A DNA stretch of 64,000 nt from Oscillospiraceae bacterium (GCA_015067435.1 SVMM01000010.1:62001-126000); one strand, 5' to 3'; positions 16,212 through 25,146 are shown, counted from the stretch's first letter. The notes: generated from the sequence alone by a model not told the origin. Translations and numbers: made by a program.

Positions 16212-17358
16212 CTTCCTGCGTACTCCCTCCCTCTTGAATCATCGGTTCTGAAACGGTCGCCTGCTCGACTGCGGCCTCCGGTTCAGGTCCCGGCGAGATA
16301 TCCGGCGCGTTCTGCGGTTCGCTCTGCGGTGCTTCCTCCGGTCTGCTCTCTTCCTCGATGGCGGCCTCGAACTCGCTGCGGAGTCCTTGAACATCCCGGA
16401 TCTTAACGGCCAGACGCTTGTCGTGTGTGCCCATGTAACCGGCAAACCATTGTCGTCCGCCGATCCGCAGGCTTACTGTGGAATCCTTCTTGATATTCAT
16501 GTCGATCACGTCGCCCACGGCAAGATTGTAGATATCCCTGAGCTGGAGCCTTGTGCGCCCCAGCTCCGCCGTGATCTCCAGATCGCTGGTCTGGATGTGC
16601 GAGTAGATCTCCTTGGAGTGATCCTCGCGTTCCTTGCGCAGCACCGCGTTGCCCTTGTTGATCTCGGTAAAGATCTTGCTGAGCACCGCGTCCGGAAGGC
16701 AGATATCCAGACGTCCGGAGCTGTTGGAAAAGTTGATGTCCAGACTCACGAGAATAACCGTTTCCTCAAATCCGATCAGCTGCACCAGCGTGGGGTTCGC
16801 CTCGATGCGCCCGAAGTCGAACGCAAGGCTGATGTAGTTTTCCCAGCTGCCGCCCATAATACTGATGAAATCGGTCATCAGGTTGATGTACAGGCTCAGG
16901 TCGAGGTCGGTGTAGGTGTAGTCGGAGGGGAGATCCTCCTCCACGTCGCCGTTGCCGCCCATCAGGCGGTCGATCAGGCTGACCATGATGCTGGGCGTCG
17001 CCACGACGATGACCGGTGTCTCCTCGCGGTCCCCGTTGATGTTCAGATACGCCAGCGTCACGACCTGACCGTCGATCAGCGCGTTGGAAAACTCGTAGTA
17101 GCGCTGCTCGTCCACCGTGTCGACTTCCACCTCGCAGGTGGCGCGCGCCAGCGCGTTGATGCGTGTGTTGAGGACCTTGGCATAGTTCTCGAAAACACCG
17201 TTGAGCATCTTCAGACGCTCCTTGGTGTATTTTCGCGGACTTCGGAAGTCGTATTTCTGGTACTTTTTCTCTTCCTTTTGCTGCGAGAGGTCCTGCGTCC
17301 CGCTCATCGCTGCGGCCAACAGCGCATCGATTTGACTTTGCGATAATACTTCAGCCAT
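16201..17358 (-). CDS. fliM: Flagellar motor switch protein FliM
   Basis: 385 residues. The N-terminal CheY-P-docking peptide is present (MAEVLSQSQIDALLAAAMSG), then the switch signature FRSPRKYTKERLKML, the middle domain (TPSIMVSLIDRLMGGNGDVE, IMGGSWENYISLAFDFGRIE) and a FliN-like C-domain (AELGRTRLQLRDIYNLAVGD). A Pro/Glu-rich tail of about 50 residues follows, longer than in Bacillus FliM (332). Forms the C-ring with FliG and FliY. There is no fliL between motB and this gene. Confidence 0.96.
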   Translation of the reverse strand: MAEVLSQSQIDALLAAAMSGTQDLSQQKEEKKYQKYDFRSPRKYTKERLKMLNGVFENYAKVLNTRINALARATCEVEVDTVDEQRYYEFSNALIDGQVVTLAYLNINGDREETPVIVVATPSIMVSLIDRLMGGNGDVEEDLPSDYTYTDLDLSLYINLMTDFISIMGGSWENYISLAFDFGRIEANPTLVQLIGFEETVILVSLDINFSNSSGRLDICLPDAVLSKIFTEINKGNAVLRKEREDHSKEIYSHIQTSDLEITAELGRTRLQLRDIYNLAVGDVIDMNIKKDSTVSLRIGGRQWFAGYMGTHDKRLAVKIRDVQGLRSEFEAAIEEESRPEEAPQSEPQNAPDISPGPEPEAAVEQATVSEPMIQEGGSTQEDGQ

Positions 17359-17396
17359 CGATCAACCTCTCCTGCAGCCCGTCTGCGTTTGTTTTT

Positions 17397-18305
17397 TCAG
17401 CCCGTCGGCTCCGCCGGCGCTTCCGCGCCGCCCGCGGTCTCCGCGCCGCCGGACGTTTCCGTCCCGCCGGACGCCGCGGCGTCCGCGCCCGAGGTCAGCG
17501 ATGCCTCGCCCGTCCGGACGCTCTGATATTGCTCCAGCGAGTCACCCAGCTGGTTTTCGATGTCCTTGCCCGTGATGAGCAGCTCCACGCGGCGGTTGTG
17601 CGCGCGGTGCTCGCTGTCGGCGTTGCTGTCCACCGGACGCCACTGCCCGTAGCCTACGCTGATAAGCCGCGCCGGGTCGACATCGCAGCGGTCCTGAATG
17701 TAGATCAGAACGTTGGTCGCGCGGTCCGACGCCAGATGCCGGTCGCCCTCCGTCCGGTTGGGGCGGTTGGGATCGGCCTGCGCCGTGTGCCCCATGACGC
17801 GCATCTCGTCGATGTAGGGCGCCGCTGGGTTCAGCGCGGCGACGACCACGTCGAGGATCGCCATGCCGTCCGGACGGAGCACGGCGCTGTCGCCGTTGAA
17901 GAACACCGCGTCGGCGAAGGAGACGAACACATAGCCGTCGCCCTTCGTGACCTCGATCACGTCCTCCATCTGGCTTTCCTCCGAGAACTGCGACAGGGCT
18001 TCAAAGAGCGCCTGTAGCGCCGCCTCGATGTCCTCGGGATTGATCTCCTCCGGGCCGAGCAGCATGTCGTCGGTGCCCAGATTATCGTCCCCGTCGATGG
18101 GGCCCTCGTTGCCGGAGACGGTCAGCGCCTCCTCCAGCGAGCTGGGGTTGAAGCTTTGGACGATGGCCTTCCATTTGGCGTCGCTGATGGTGGACATCGA
18201 ATACAGCAGCACGAAGAAGCACAAAAGCAGCGTCACCATGTCGCCGTAGGTGTCCATCCAGTTTGCGCCGCCGCCACCGCCGCCGCCTTTCTTCTTGATC
18301 GCCAT
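17397..18305 (-). CDS. motB: Flagellar stator protein MotB
   Basis: 302 residues. After a glycine run, the single membrane helix starts with WMDTYGDMVTLLLCFFVLLY; Asp22 is the predicted ion-carrying residue. Residues about 130-240 are an OmpA-like peptidoglycan-binding domain (VMGHTAQADPNRPNRTEGDR, ISVGYGQWRPVDSN, HRAHNRRVELLI). A Ser/Gly/Ala/Thr-rich tail ends the protein. Follows motA by 38 bp. Confidence 0.95.
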   Translation of the reverse strand: MAIKKKGGGGGGGANWMDTYGDMVTLLLCFFVLLYSMSTISDAKWKAIVQSFNPSSLEEALTVSGNEGPIDGDDNLGTDDMLLGPEEINPEDIEAALQALFEALSQFSEESQMEDVIEVTKGDGYVFVSFADAVFFNGDSAVLRPDGMAILDVVVAALNPAAPYIDEMRVMGHTAQADPNRPNRTEGDRHLASDRATNVLIYIQDRCDVDPARLISVGYGQWRPVDSNADSEHRAHNRRVELLITGKDIENQLGDSLEQYQSVRTGEASLTSGADAAASGGTETSGGAETAGGAEAPAEPTG

Positions 18306-18343
18306 GTCGAAAAGCCGGCTCCTTTCTCACCGTGTCGGGCCGC

Positions 18344-19150
18344 TTACTCCTTGCCCTTCTTGCCCTTGCCTTCGCCGCCGCGCTCCTTCTGGCTGACGAA
18401 GGTCAGCAGGCGCTCGCGCAGGAACTTCGGGTTTTCGCCCGCCTGAATGCCGCAGATGCCCTCGACGACGATCTGCTTGCAGATGACTTCCTTTTCGTCC
18501 TGCGCGCGCAGATGGCTCGCCAGCGGGCCGAAGAACATATGGGCGAGGATACAGCCGTAGAACGTCGTGATCAGCGCCGTGCCCATGTCGTCGCCGAGGC
18601 TGGAGCTGCCGTCCGACATATTCAGGCCCTTACACATATTCACGAGGCCGCAGAGCGTACCGACCATACCGAAGGCCGGCGCCACCGCGGACGCCTTGTC
18701 GTACATCGCCGCGCCCGCGTCGTGCCGCGCCGTCATGTTCTCGATGTCCGTTTCCAGCACCGTGCGCACGCGGTCCGCGTCGCTTCCGTCGACGAGCAGC
18801 ATGATCGCCGACTTCATAAACGGGTCCGTCGCCTCCGCGGCGCTCGCCTCCAGCGAGAGCAGACCGTCTTTTCTCGCCTTGTTGGCGAGCTCGGTGAGCT
18901 GGTCGATGTAGAGCATCGGGTTGAACAGCTTCGTGTTCAGGACGATCTTCATGTGCTTCGGGAAGGACTTGAGCGTGGAGACCGGAATACTCGCGACCAC
19001 GATGGCCAGCGTGCATCCCACGACGATCATCGCGCTCGGGCCGTCCCAGAAGTTCTTCAGCTTATTGACGTCGATCGCCGGGAAGCCCAGCATACCGAGG
19101 AAGATGAACACCGTCGAGAGGACGACGCCGATAAGATAAGTAATATTCAT
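18344..19150 (-). CDS. motA: Flagellar stator protein MotA
   Basis: 268 residues with four hydrophobic segments (first YLIGVVLSTVFIFLGMLG; last pair near 155-200: APAFGMVGTLCGLVNMCKGL and GTALITTFYGCILAHMFFGP) and the MotA/ExbB phrase with conserved prolines. Lys/Gly/Glu-rich C-terminus. With MotB forms the torque-generating ion channel. Confidence 0.95.
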   Translation of the reverse strand: MNITYLIGVVLSTVFIFLGMLGFPAIDVNKLKNFWDGPSAMIVVGCTLAIVVASIPVSTLKSFPKHMKIVLNTKLFNPMLYIDQLTELANKARKDGLLSLEASAAEATDPFMKSAIMLLVDGSDADRVRTVLETDIENMTARHDAGAAMYDKASAVAPAFGMVGTLCGLVNMCKGLNMSDGSSSLGDDMGTALITTFYGCILAHMFFGPLASHLRAQDEKEVICKQIVVEGICGIQAGENPKFLRERLLTFVSQKERGGEGKGKKGKE

Positions 19151-19189
19151 ATCTGACTATCCACCCTGCAAGAAACGTATTTCGATGGT

Positions 19190-19408
19190 TCAGCGCTTGT
19201 CGACGAGCGTGATCTCCCGATGGATATCCATGACCTTCGCCGTGTACTCCGCGATCTTCTGGATGATCTCTTCGCCCGTTTCCTCCACGAGGTAATAATC
19301 GCGGTTCATCATGACGACCTTTGTCTCCGGGATGAACTCGATGTGCTGAATCTGGTTGTGATTGACAAGGATGCGTTCCTTGCTTTTGATCTTGGTCAGT
19401 TTTATCAT
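19190..19408 (-). CDS. flbD: FlbD/SwrD family motility protein
   Basis: 72 residues from the ATG preceded by GGGGAG; upstream in-frame codons run through a GC hairpin and are unlikely to be translated. MIKLTKIKSKERILVNHNQI-QHIE and VVMMNRDYYLVEETGEEI match the FlbD family (SwrD in Bacillus, needed for full motor torque). Between flgE and motA, its usual position. Confidence 0.9.
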   Translation of the reverse strand: MIKLTKIKSKERILVNHNQIQHIEFIPETKVVMMNRDYYLVEETGEEIIQKIAEYTAKVMDIHREITLVDKR

Positions 19409-19457
19409 AACTCCCCGACCATCCTTTCTACGCGGCGTGCGCTCCGGAGGACCCATT

Positions 19458-19489
19458 CCCTCCGGCGGCCCGGTCAGGCCGCCGGAGGG
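19458..19489 (-). other. GC-rich hairpin after flgE
   Basis: Perfect 13-bp stem (CCCTCCGGCGGCC with GGCCGCCGGAGGG), six-base loop, starting 12 bases past the flgE stop codon. No U-tract, so it probably stabilises or processes the mRNA rather than ending it. Confidence 0.55.
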
Positions 19490-19501
19490 CGGGAGCATTC
19501 A

Positions 19502-20860
19502 TCAACGCTTCATGTTGACCAGTTCTTCGAGCATGGAGTCGGTCACGGTGACGATTCTGGTGTTCGCCTGATAGCCGCGCTGCACCGTAATCATGTTCGT
19601 GATCTCGGTGGCAAGGTCCGTACCGGAGGACTCAAGGCCGCCGGTAATCAGCTTCGTGTCGCCGGCGCTTTCCACGCCGCTGACCGAGCCCTTGACGGAG
19701 GTCACGCGCAGTGTGCCGGCGCCGTCCTGCGCCTGATAGTAGCGCCCGTCGACGTGGGTGACGCCGTTGGGGTTCGTCACCTTGGCGATGGCGAGATAGC
19801 CCACGGTGTAGAGCTGACCGTCGCTGGTCATGACGCGCAGCGCGCCGGATTTCTCGTCGATGGTGACGCTGTCCGGCTGCAGGCGGGAGCCGGCGCCGTC
19901 CTCAAACTTGGCGGGGGCCGCCTCCTGCACGATGTAGCCGTCGTCGCCGGGGTTCTTGGTCGAATCGACAATCTCTTCCTTCTCCGCGGTGTAGGTGGGC
20001 CAGTTGACCGTCTTGACCGTGTCGCCGTTGCTGTTGATCGTCTCCACGACGGTGGGGATACGGATCGAGGTCATCGCCTCGCTGATGGTCTTGGTCGCGC
20101 TCACGACGTAGGAGACGTTCTTGGTGCCCTTGCTCGCGTCGGCGGGGTCGATCGGCTCCTTGACGTTCTTCGTCTTGACGTTGTGCAGCTCGACGCCGTT
20201 CTTTTTGAGGATCTCGACGTCCTCCTCCGTCAGCTGCGTGAGCACCTTCTTCGTGCCGTTGACGTTGAACAGCTCATACTCCACCGCATCGTCGCCGTCA
20301 CCGATGGTGACCGTCGTGGCGTCAGCCTCGGTGGGCATCGTGAATTCGGGAAGCTTGCCGTCCTCGTCGCGCGCGGGGCCGTAGGTCTCCTGCTCCAGAA
20401 AGCCCCAGACCACGCTGCCGTTGCCGTCGACCAGATAGCCGTTCGGGTCGATGTTGAAGTTGCCCAGACGCGTGAGGTTCATGCCCTTGAGAGTGGTGGA
20501 ATCGCCGACCTCGACCGCCGTCGCCCCGGTGCCGACCTCCTTGTCGCCGACGAAGAAGAAGCCGTCGCCGTCGATCATCGTGTCCAGAAGCTGGCCGGTG
20601 GGGGTATAGTTCTTGGTGCTCATGTCAATGTCGATCGTGCCGATGGAAGCGCCGAAGCCGACCTGCGCGGGGTTGCGGCCGCCGGAGATGTTCGTGCCGT
20701 CCGAACCGCTGCGCTGGGTGGTGTAGAGCGCTTCGTTGAACGTGTAGCGCGTGGCCTTGTAGGCTGTGGTGTTCACGTTCGAGACGTTGTTGCCGATGAC
20801 GTTCAACGCGTTCATGTGAGCCTTGAGGCCCGAGACCGCGGCATACATGGAACCAGTCAT
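19502..20860 (-). CDS. flgE: Flagellar hook protein FlgE
   Basis: 452 residues. N-terminus SMYAAVSGLKAHMNALNVIG-NNVSNVNTTAYKATR is the hook/rod motif; central DTMIDGDGFFFVGD and LTRLGNFNIDPNGYLVDGNG; C-terminus SSGTDLATEITNMITVQRGY with the FlgE end ANTRIVTVTDSMLEELVNMK. Longer than Bacillus FlgE (264) because of an expanded exposed middle. Flanked by two strong hairpins (20895-20921 and 19458-19489), which may set its message level apart from its neighbours. Confidence 0.95.
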   Translation of the reverse strand: MTGSMYAAVSGLKAHMNALNVIGNNVSNVNTTAYKATRYTFNEALYTTQRSGSDGTNISGGRNPAQVGFGASIGTIDIDMSTKNYTPTGQLLDTMIDGDGFFFVGDKEVGTGATAVEVGDSTTLKGMNLTRLGNFNIDPNGYLVDGNGSVVWGFLEQETYGPARDEDGKLPEFTMPTEADATTVTIGDGDDAVEYELFNVNGTKKVLTQLTEEDVEILKKNGVELHNVKTKNVKEPIDPADASKGTKNVSYVVSATKTISEAMTSIRIPTVVETINSNGDTVKTVNWPTYTAEKEEIVDSTKNPGDDGYIVQEAAPAKFEDGAGSRLQPDSVTIDEKSGALRVMTSDGQLYTVGYLAIAKVTNPNGVTHVDGRYYQAQDGAGTLRVTSVKGSVSGVESAGDTKLITGGLESSGTDLATEITNMITVQRGYQANTRIVTVTDSMLEELVNMKR

Positions 20861-20894
20861 AATTCTTTTCCTTTCCTTTTAATGGCGCGCCGTC

Positions 20895-20921
20895 GGGAGA
20901 CCGTCTATCGGGCGGTCTCCC
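20895..20921 (-). other. Hairpin upstream of flgE
   Basis: GGGAGACCG and CGGTCTCCC, perfect 9-bp stem, nine-base loop, in the 88-bp gap before flgE. No U-tract. Ends about 20 bases before the flgE ribosome site (AAAAGGAAAGG). Confidence 0.5.
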
Positions 20922-20948
20922 CCAGCATCCTGAAAAGGTCCTGCTGTC

Positions 20949-21338
20949 TTACAATAGTACGGCGCCGTCTATGTTGGTAAAAATGTTCTCCTTCATCTCC
21001 TCCTGCGACATTGTGGTAATCACTCTGCCATAGGGGATGTTGATGATGAAGGCGCGGGAATCATCGATGGCGAGGATGTTGGTCGCGCCCTTCTCCTGCG
21101 CCTTTTCCACAGAGCTTGCCAGCCGGTCCATCAACGTGGGCGTCAGCTCGATGCCGCGCTCCTCCGCGCGCTCCAGCGCGTGCTTGGAGAAGTTGACCGT
21201 CTGCGCGCCGCGCGCCTTTCCGTCCAGCTGCTCGCGGAGCATCGTTCCGAAAGCGTTCTGTCCGCTCTCCGTCTTCCGGCCCTGCGCCGCGCCGGTGCCC
21301 TGCGGCAATTGTCCGGCCCCCCGGATCTTGTCGATCAC
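20949..21338 (-). CDS. Flagellar operon protein (TIGR02530-type)
   Basis: 129 residues from a GTG behind AAAGGAGG. The core NFSKHALERAEERGIELTPT-LMDRLASSVEKA and the C-terminal ALIDDSRAF-like phrase (AIDDSRAFIINIPYGRVIT) fit the conserved small protein found between flgD and flgE in Gram-positive flagellar operons (YlxG-neighbour, TIGR02530). Its molecular role is not established; position suggests a part in hook assembly. Confidence 0.85.
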   Translation of the reverse strand: MIDKIRGAGQLPQGTGAAQGRKTESGQNAFGTMLREQLDGKARGAQTVNFSKHALERAEERGIELTPTLMDRLASSVEKAQEKGATNILAIDDSRAFIINIPYGRVITTMSQEEMKENIFTNIDGAVLL

Positions 21339-21378
21339 GTTCGCTCAGGCCTCCTTTCCTTTGCGTCAGCTTTTTTGC

Positions 21379-22011
21379 TCAGCCGAGGGCGCCGTCCTCA
21401 TCCGGAACGTGCGGGTCGCGCTCGCCGACCGTCGCGCTGCTGCTGTGGCTGCCGTCCGTCGTCGTGCTGCTGGGGCCGCCCATCGGTATGCTGCCGGTGC
21501 CGCCCGCCGACTGATAGGACGTGCCGTCCGACGTGCCGCCGCCCGTCGCAGCGCTTGCCGCGCGGATCTCCGGCAGTCTGCCGACCGCCATGATGTCGGT
21601 GAGGTAATACGGGTTTTCACGGTTGTCGAGGAAAATGACCTGCTTGCCGTCCAGCGTGCCCGTGCCGGTCACGGTGCCGAGGATCTCCTCGATGCTGCTG
21701 CCGCTGCGCTGGCCGATCGTTACCTCCTTGCCGACGAGAGACGCCGCATAACTGAGGTTGGTGGAGTCACTCACGAGGGTGGAGAGGTTGGTGATCGCCT
21801 GAATGACGGACATCTGCACCATCTGGTTCATCATCTCGGTGGTGTCGGCGGTGTTGTCGATGCTCTGGTTCTGGAACTGGGCGACCATCAGCTTGAGGAA
21901 GTCGTCCATCACCATGTCGCCGCCCGCCTTTTTGTTGGTCGAGTTCTCGGCGACCTTGCTGCTCTGCTGCGTGCCGAGCACGCCGGTCAGATCAAAGGAA
22001 TATTCGCTCAT
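21379..22011 (-). CDS. flgD: Hook assembly scaffold FlgD
   Basis: 210 residues. The conserved N-terminal core is clear: MVMDDFLKLMVAQFQNQSID, TTEMMNQMVQMSVIQAI and the end of the helix region SYAASLVGKEVTI. The C-terminal half is short, Gly/Ser/Thr-rich and lacks the usual FlgD Ig/tudor domains. Caps the growing hook during FlgE polymerisation. Follows fliK by 27 bp. Confidence 0.92.
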   Translation of the reverse strand: MSEYSFDLTGVLGTQQSSKVAENSTNKKAGGDMVMDDFLKLMVAQFQNQSIDNTADTTEMMNQMVQMSVIQAITNLSTLVSDSTNLSYAASLVGKEVTIGQRSGSSIEEILGTVTGTGTLDGKQVIFLDNRENPYYLTDIMAVGRLPEIRAASAATGGGTSDGTSYQSAGGTGSIPMGGPSSTTTDGSHSSSATVGERDPHVPDEDGALG

Positions 22012-22038
22012 TCGGTTGTCCTCCTTTCCTGTGTTTTG

Positions 22039-23277
22039 TTACGTTTCGTTTCCGTCGACGTCGACCAGTCCCAGCCGAAGCTGCTGCAGGAAGTCCTGCG
22101 CGTTCTGCTGTTCCCTGCGGCGTCCCTGCTGTTGCTGCTGCCGCTGCTCCTGACCGTTCTGCCCGTCGGGGTTGAGGAACTGCTGCTGCGATTCCTCGCT
22201 CGGCCGCACCTGAACCTCCACGTCGCCGCGGTTGCTCGGCGCAAGCGCCTGCCGCAGGCCGTCCACGCCCTTTTCCAGCAGATTCGCCGCGCGCTCGCTC
22301 GTGGTGTGCAGCACCACGCTCAGCGTGCCGTCCGTGCCGCGCGTAACCTCCACGGTCAGCTTGCCGAGATGCTCCGGCGTCAGCGTGACCTCGATGCGGT
22401 TCGCGTCCGCGCTGTTGACGATCATGCCCTCCAGCTCTCTGCCGAGCTGCTCCACGCCGTCCTCCGCCTCCAGCGGAACGGGGCGGGATACCTCCGCGAC
22501 CTTGACCACCGGCGCGTCCACGCGCTCGAACAGCGGGGCTGCCTGCACCGCCTGCGCGTCGTCCGGCGTCTCGTCGGCCTGCGCCGTCTGCGTTTCGCGT
22601 ACGGTCCTCGGCGCCTCGGCGGGCCTTTCCGCGCGCTGCGTCTGCGCCGCGTCCTTGGGCTGTACCGTGCGCTCCGGCTTCGCCTCCGGCGTCTCCGCCT
22701 TCTCCGGCTTCGCCTCCGCCTTGACCGTGCCGCGCGCCTCGACCGGCGCCTCGTCCTTCGCCATAGCGGGCGTCTCCGCCTCGGTCTGCGCCTCCGCGCT
22801 TTCCTCCGCAGCGGGCGTCTCGACCGGCTGCTGCGCCTCCGGCTCCGCCGTGACAAGCTCCGCCGCCAGCTGCGGCTCCGCCGTCTCGACCGCCGCGGGC
22901 GCGTTTTCAGTGAGCACCGCTTCGACCATGACCACGTTCTCCGCCGCGATCGTCTCGGGCTGGATCTGCGCGATGCGCGCGTCGGGCTGCACCTGCATCA
23001 TCAGCGCCGCCGCGAGGGCATACTGCTCGTCGCCCGCCGGGATCGCCGTCTGGGCGTCCGCGCCTTCACTCTCCGCCGTGGGGGCCTCCTTCGCGTTCTT
23101 CGCCGGCTTCGCGGTCTTCGGGGCTTTGGGGCTGTCCTTCTCCGCCGTGCGCCTTTGCACCATCGCGTCGAAGTCGGGGCGCTCCGCGTCCTTGCCCGCC
23201 TTGGGATTCTCCCGTGCGCCGGGCTGTGCCGCGGTGTTCACCAGCAGCTGATCCATCGCCTGATTCTTCACTTCCAT
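22039..23277 (-). CDS. fliK: Flagellar hook-length control protein FliK
   Basis: 412 residues. Long Ala/Glu/Pro-rich N-terminal region (the ruler, to about 270), then the export-switch domain (Flg_hook): NRIEVTLTPEHLGKLTVEVT, GTLSVVLHTTSERAANLLEK, GLRQALAPSNRGDVEVQVRP. Gln-rich tail. Determines hook length and triggers the FlhB-dependent switch. Between fliJ and flgD as usual. Confidence 0.93.
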   Translation of the reverse strand: MEVKNQAMDQLLVNTAAQPGARENPKAGKDAERPDFDAMVQRRTAEKDSPKAPKTAKPAKNAKEAPTAESEGADAQTAIPAGDEQYALAAALMMQVQPDARIAQIQPETIAAENVVMVEAVLTENAPAAVETAEPQLAAELVTAEPEAQQPVETPAAEESAEAQTEAETPAMAKDEAPVEARGTVKAEAKPEKAETPEAKPERTVQPKDAAQTQRAERPAEAPRTVRETQTAQADETPDDAQAVQAAPLFERVDAPVVKVAEVSRPVPLEAEDGVEQLGRELEGMIVNSADANRIEVTLTPEHLGKLTVEVTRGTDGTLSVVLHTTSERAANLLEKGVDGLRQALAPSNRGDVEVQVRPSEESQQQFLNPDGQNGQEQRQQQQQGRRREQQNAQDFLQQLRLGLVDVDGNET

Positions 23278-23307
23278 TCTCTTTCACCTCCTCCCCTGTG
23301 TTTGTTT

Positions 23308-23336
23308 TATAATAAACGGCTCGCGCCGCCTATTAT
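23308..23336. repeat. Small palindromic element, copy 2
   Basis: ATAATAAACGGCTCGCGCCGCC-TATTAT, an imperfect palindrome in the 70-bp gap between fliJ and fliK. Aligned with 526-549 it keeps ATAAACGGCT, GCGCCGCC and a terminal TTATTA-like end. Confidence 0.6.
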
Positions 23337-23347
23337 CGGGATTTTTG

Positions 23348-23806
23348 TCATCCGGCCGCCTGCGCCCTGCGCGCCGCGGTCAAATCGTCGATCGCCTTCT
23401 CGTCCGCCTTCGCCGCCGCCGCGTCGTACTCGCCGCGCCGGATCTCCTTGAGCTTTTCGATGGCGTGCGTCTCCTGACGGGCAGCGATGACCTCCGCGCG
23501 TTTCGCCTCCAGCTCGCGCTGGCGCTGCTCAAGGAGCGCCTGCTCGCGCCGGGCGCGCTGCTCCAGCACCTGCTGGCCGGACTCATATTCGATCGCCTCG
23601 ACGTTGGTGAAGCCCGCGGCGCGCTTTTCCGCGAACTCCGCGTCGTATGCGGCGAGCCGTGCAAACGCCTCGTCGCGCACCTTCTCCTGCGCCGCCGCGA
23701 TCATCTGCGCCTCCGACAACTCCGTCATCAGCGTGTCCAGCGTCTGCTGCTTATATTTGAGCACCGGCTCTAGCTGAAATTGAAAACGTTTCACGGTTCG
23801 GCCCAT
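23348..23806 (-). CDS. fliJ: Flagellar export chaperone FliJ
   Basis: 152 residues, almost wholly alpha-helical and charged, opening with FQFQLEPVLKYKQQTLDTLM, the FliJ N-terminal pattern. Predicted coiled coil throughout (LEQRARREQALLEQRQRELE). Stalk-like subunit linking the FliI ATPase to FlhA and escorting chaperones. Directly after fliI. Confidence 0.9.
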   Translation of the reverse strand: MGRTVKRFQFQLEPVLKYKQQTLDTLMTELSEAQMIAAAQEKVRDEAFARLAAYDAEFAEKRAAGFTNVEAIEYESGQQVLEQRARREQALLEQRQRELEAKRAEVIAARQETHAIEKLKEIRRGEYDAAAAKADEKAIDDLTAARRAQAAG

Positions 23807-23830
23807 GCTCCTTTACTGTTCGTTTGTCTG

Positions 23831-25132
23831 TTACTGCAGGATCTTTTTCATCTCCGCGATGCACTCGTCGTAGCTGTACGCCGCGTGGATGTCCTGCTTC
23901 AAAAATGCGTTGATGTCGTCGATCTTTTGCAGCGCGTAATCCAGCCGCGGATTGCTGCCGGGCTTGTATGCGCCGATGTTCACCAGATCCGCGTTGCGCT
24001 GGTACACGCTGAGGATGTCGCGCAGGCGGCTGGCGAGCTGCTGGTGCTCCTTCGACACCAGCTCGACCATCAGACGGGAAATGCTCGCCCCCACGTCGAT
24101 GGCAGGGTAGTGGTTCGCCGCGGCAAGCGCGCGGGAAAGCACGATGTGCCCGTCCAGAATACCGCGCACGGTGTCGGCGATGGGGTCGTTCATGTCGTCG
24201 CCCTCGACCAGCACGGTGTAGATCGCGGTGATGGAGCCCTTCTGGAAGTTTCCGCTCCGCTCCAGCAGCTTCGGAAGCTCCGCGTAGATCGACGGCGTGT
24301 AGCCGCGCGCCACCGGCGGCTCGCCGATGGCAAGGCCGATCTCGCGCTGCGCCATGGAAAAACGCGTCAGCGAGTCCATCATCAGCAGCACGTCGCAGCC
24401 CTGGTCGCGGAAATACTCCGCGATGCCGGTGGCGACGCTGGGGCACTTCATGCGCAGCATCGCCGGCTGGTCGCTCGTCGCCACCACGAGGATGGAGCGC
24501 GCCATGCCCTCCGGCCCCAGATCCTTCTGCACGAACTCCAAAACCTCTCGGCCACGCTCGCCCACCAGGGCGATGACGTTGATGTCCGCCTTGACCTCGC
24601 GGGCGATCATGCCGAGCAGCGTGCTTTTTCCGACGCCGGAGCCGGCGAAGATGCCCATACGCTGGCCCTTGCCGATGGTCAGAAGGCCGTCGATCGCCTT
24701 GATGCCGAACTCCATTTTCTCACGGATCGGGGGCCGCGTCAAGGGATTGATATATCCGCCGCCGACGCAGTAGCGCTCCCCCTCGTCGAGGGCGCCCTTG
24801 TCGTCGATGGGCTGTCCGAGCGCGTTGATGATGCGCCCCTTGAGGTGCATCCCGACCTTCAGCTCCAGCTGCTTGCCCGTGTTGCGGACGAAGTTGCCCG
24901 CGGAGATGCCGTTCATGTCGGCATAGGGCATGAGCAGGATATGGTCGTTTTTGAAGCCGACGACCTCCGCCGTGACCTGTCGGCCGGTCTCGTCGCTGTA
25001 GATGCGGCAGATATCGCCGACGGCGGCCTTTGCGCCGCTGGCCTCGATGGACATGCCGACGATATTTTCGATCTTGCCCGTGTGGCTGATCGTCTCAGCC
25101 TGCTGTACCTGCTTGATCGCGTTCCGGAACAT
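23831..25132 (-). CDS. fliI: Flagellum-specific ATPase FliI
   Basis: 433 residues. Walker A GIFAGSGVGKSTLL (about 163-176), Walker B CDVLLMMDSLTRF, and ATPase-family phrases GERGREVLEFV and PPVARGYTPSIYAELPKLLE. C-terminal domain with YKPGSNPRLDYAL. Hexameric F1-beta-like ATPase of the export apparatus, with FliH and FliJ genes on either side. Confidence 0.96.
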   Translation of the reverse strand: MFRNAIKQVQQAETISHTGKIENIVGMSIEASGAKAAVGDICRIYSDETGRQVTAEVVGFKNDHILLMPYADMNGISAGNFVRNTGKQLELKVGMHLKGRIINALGQPIDDKGALDEGERYCVGGGYINPLTRPPIREKMEFGIKAIDGLLTIGKGQRMGIFAGSGVGKSTLLGMIAREVKADINVIALVGERGREVLEFVQKDLGPEGMARSILVVATSDQPAMLRMKCPSVATGIAEYFRDQGCDVLLMMDSLTRFSMAQREIGLAIGEPPVARGYTPSIYAELPKLLERSGNFQKGSITAIYTVLVEGDDMNDPIADTVRGILDGHIVLSRALAAANHYPAIDVGASISRLMVELVSKEHQQLASRLRDILSVYQRNADLVNIGAYKPGSNPRLDYALQKIDDINAFLKQDIHAAYSYDECIAEMKKILQ

Positions 25133-25146
25133 ATCCTCCGCTTCTC

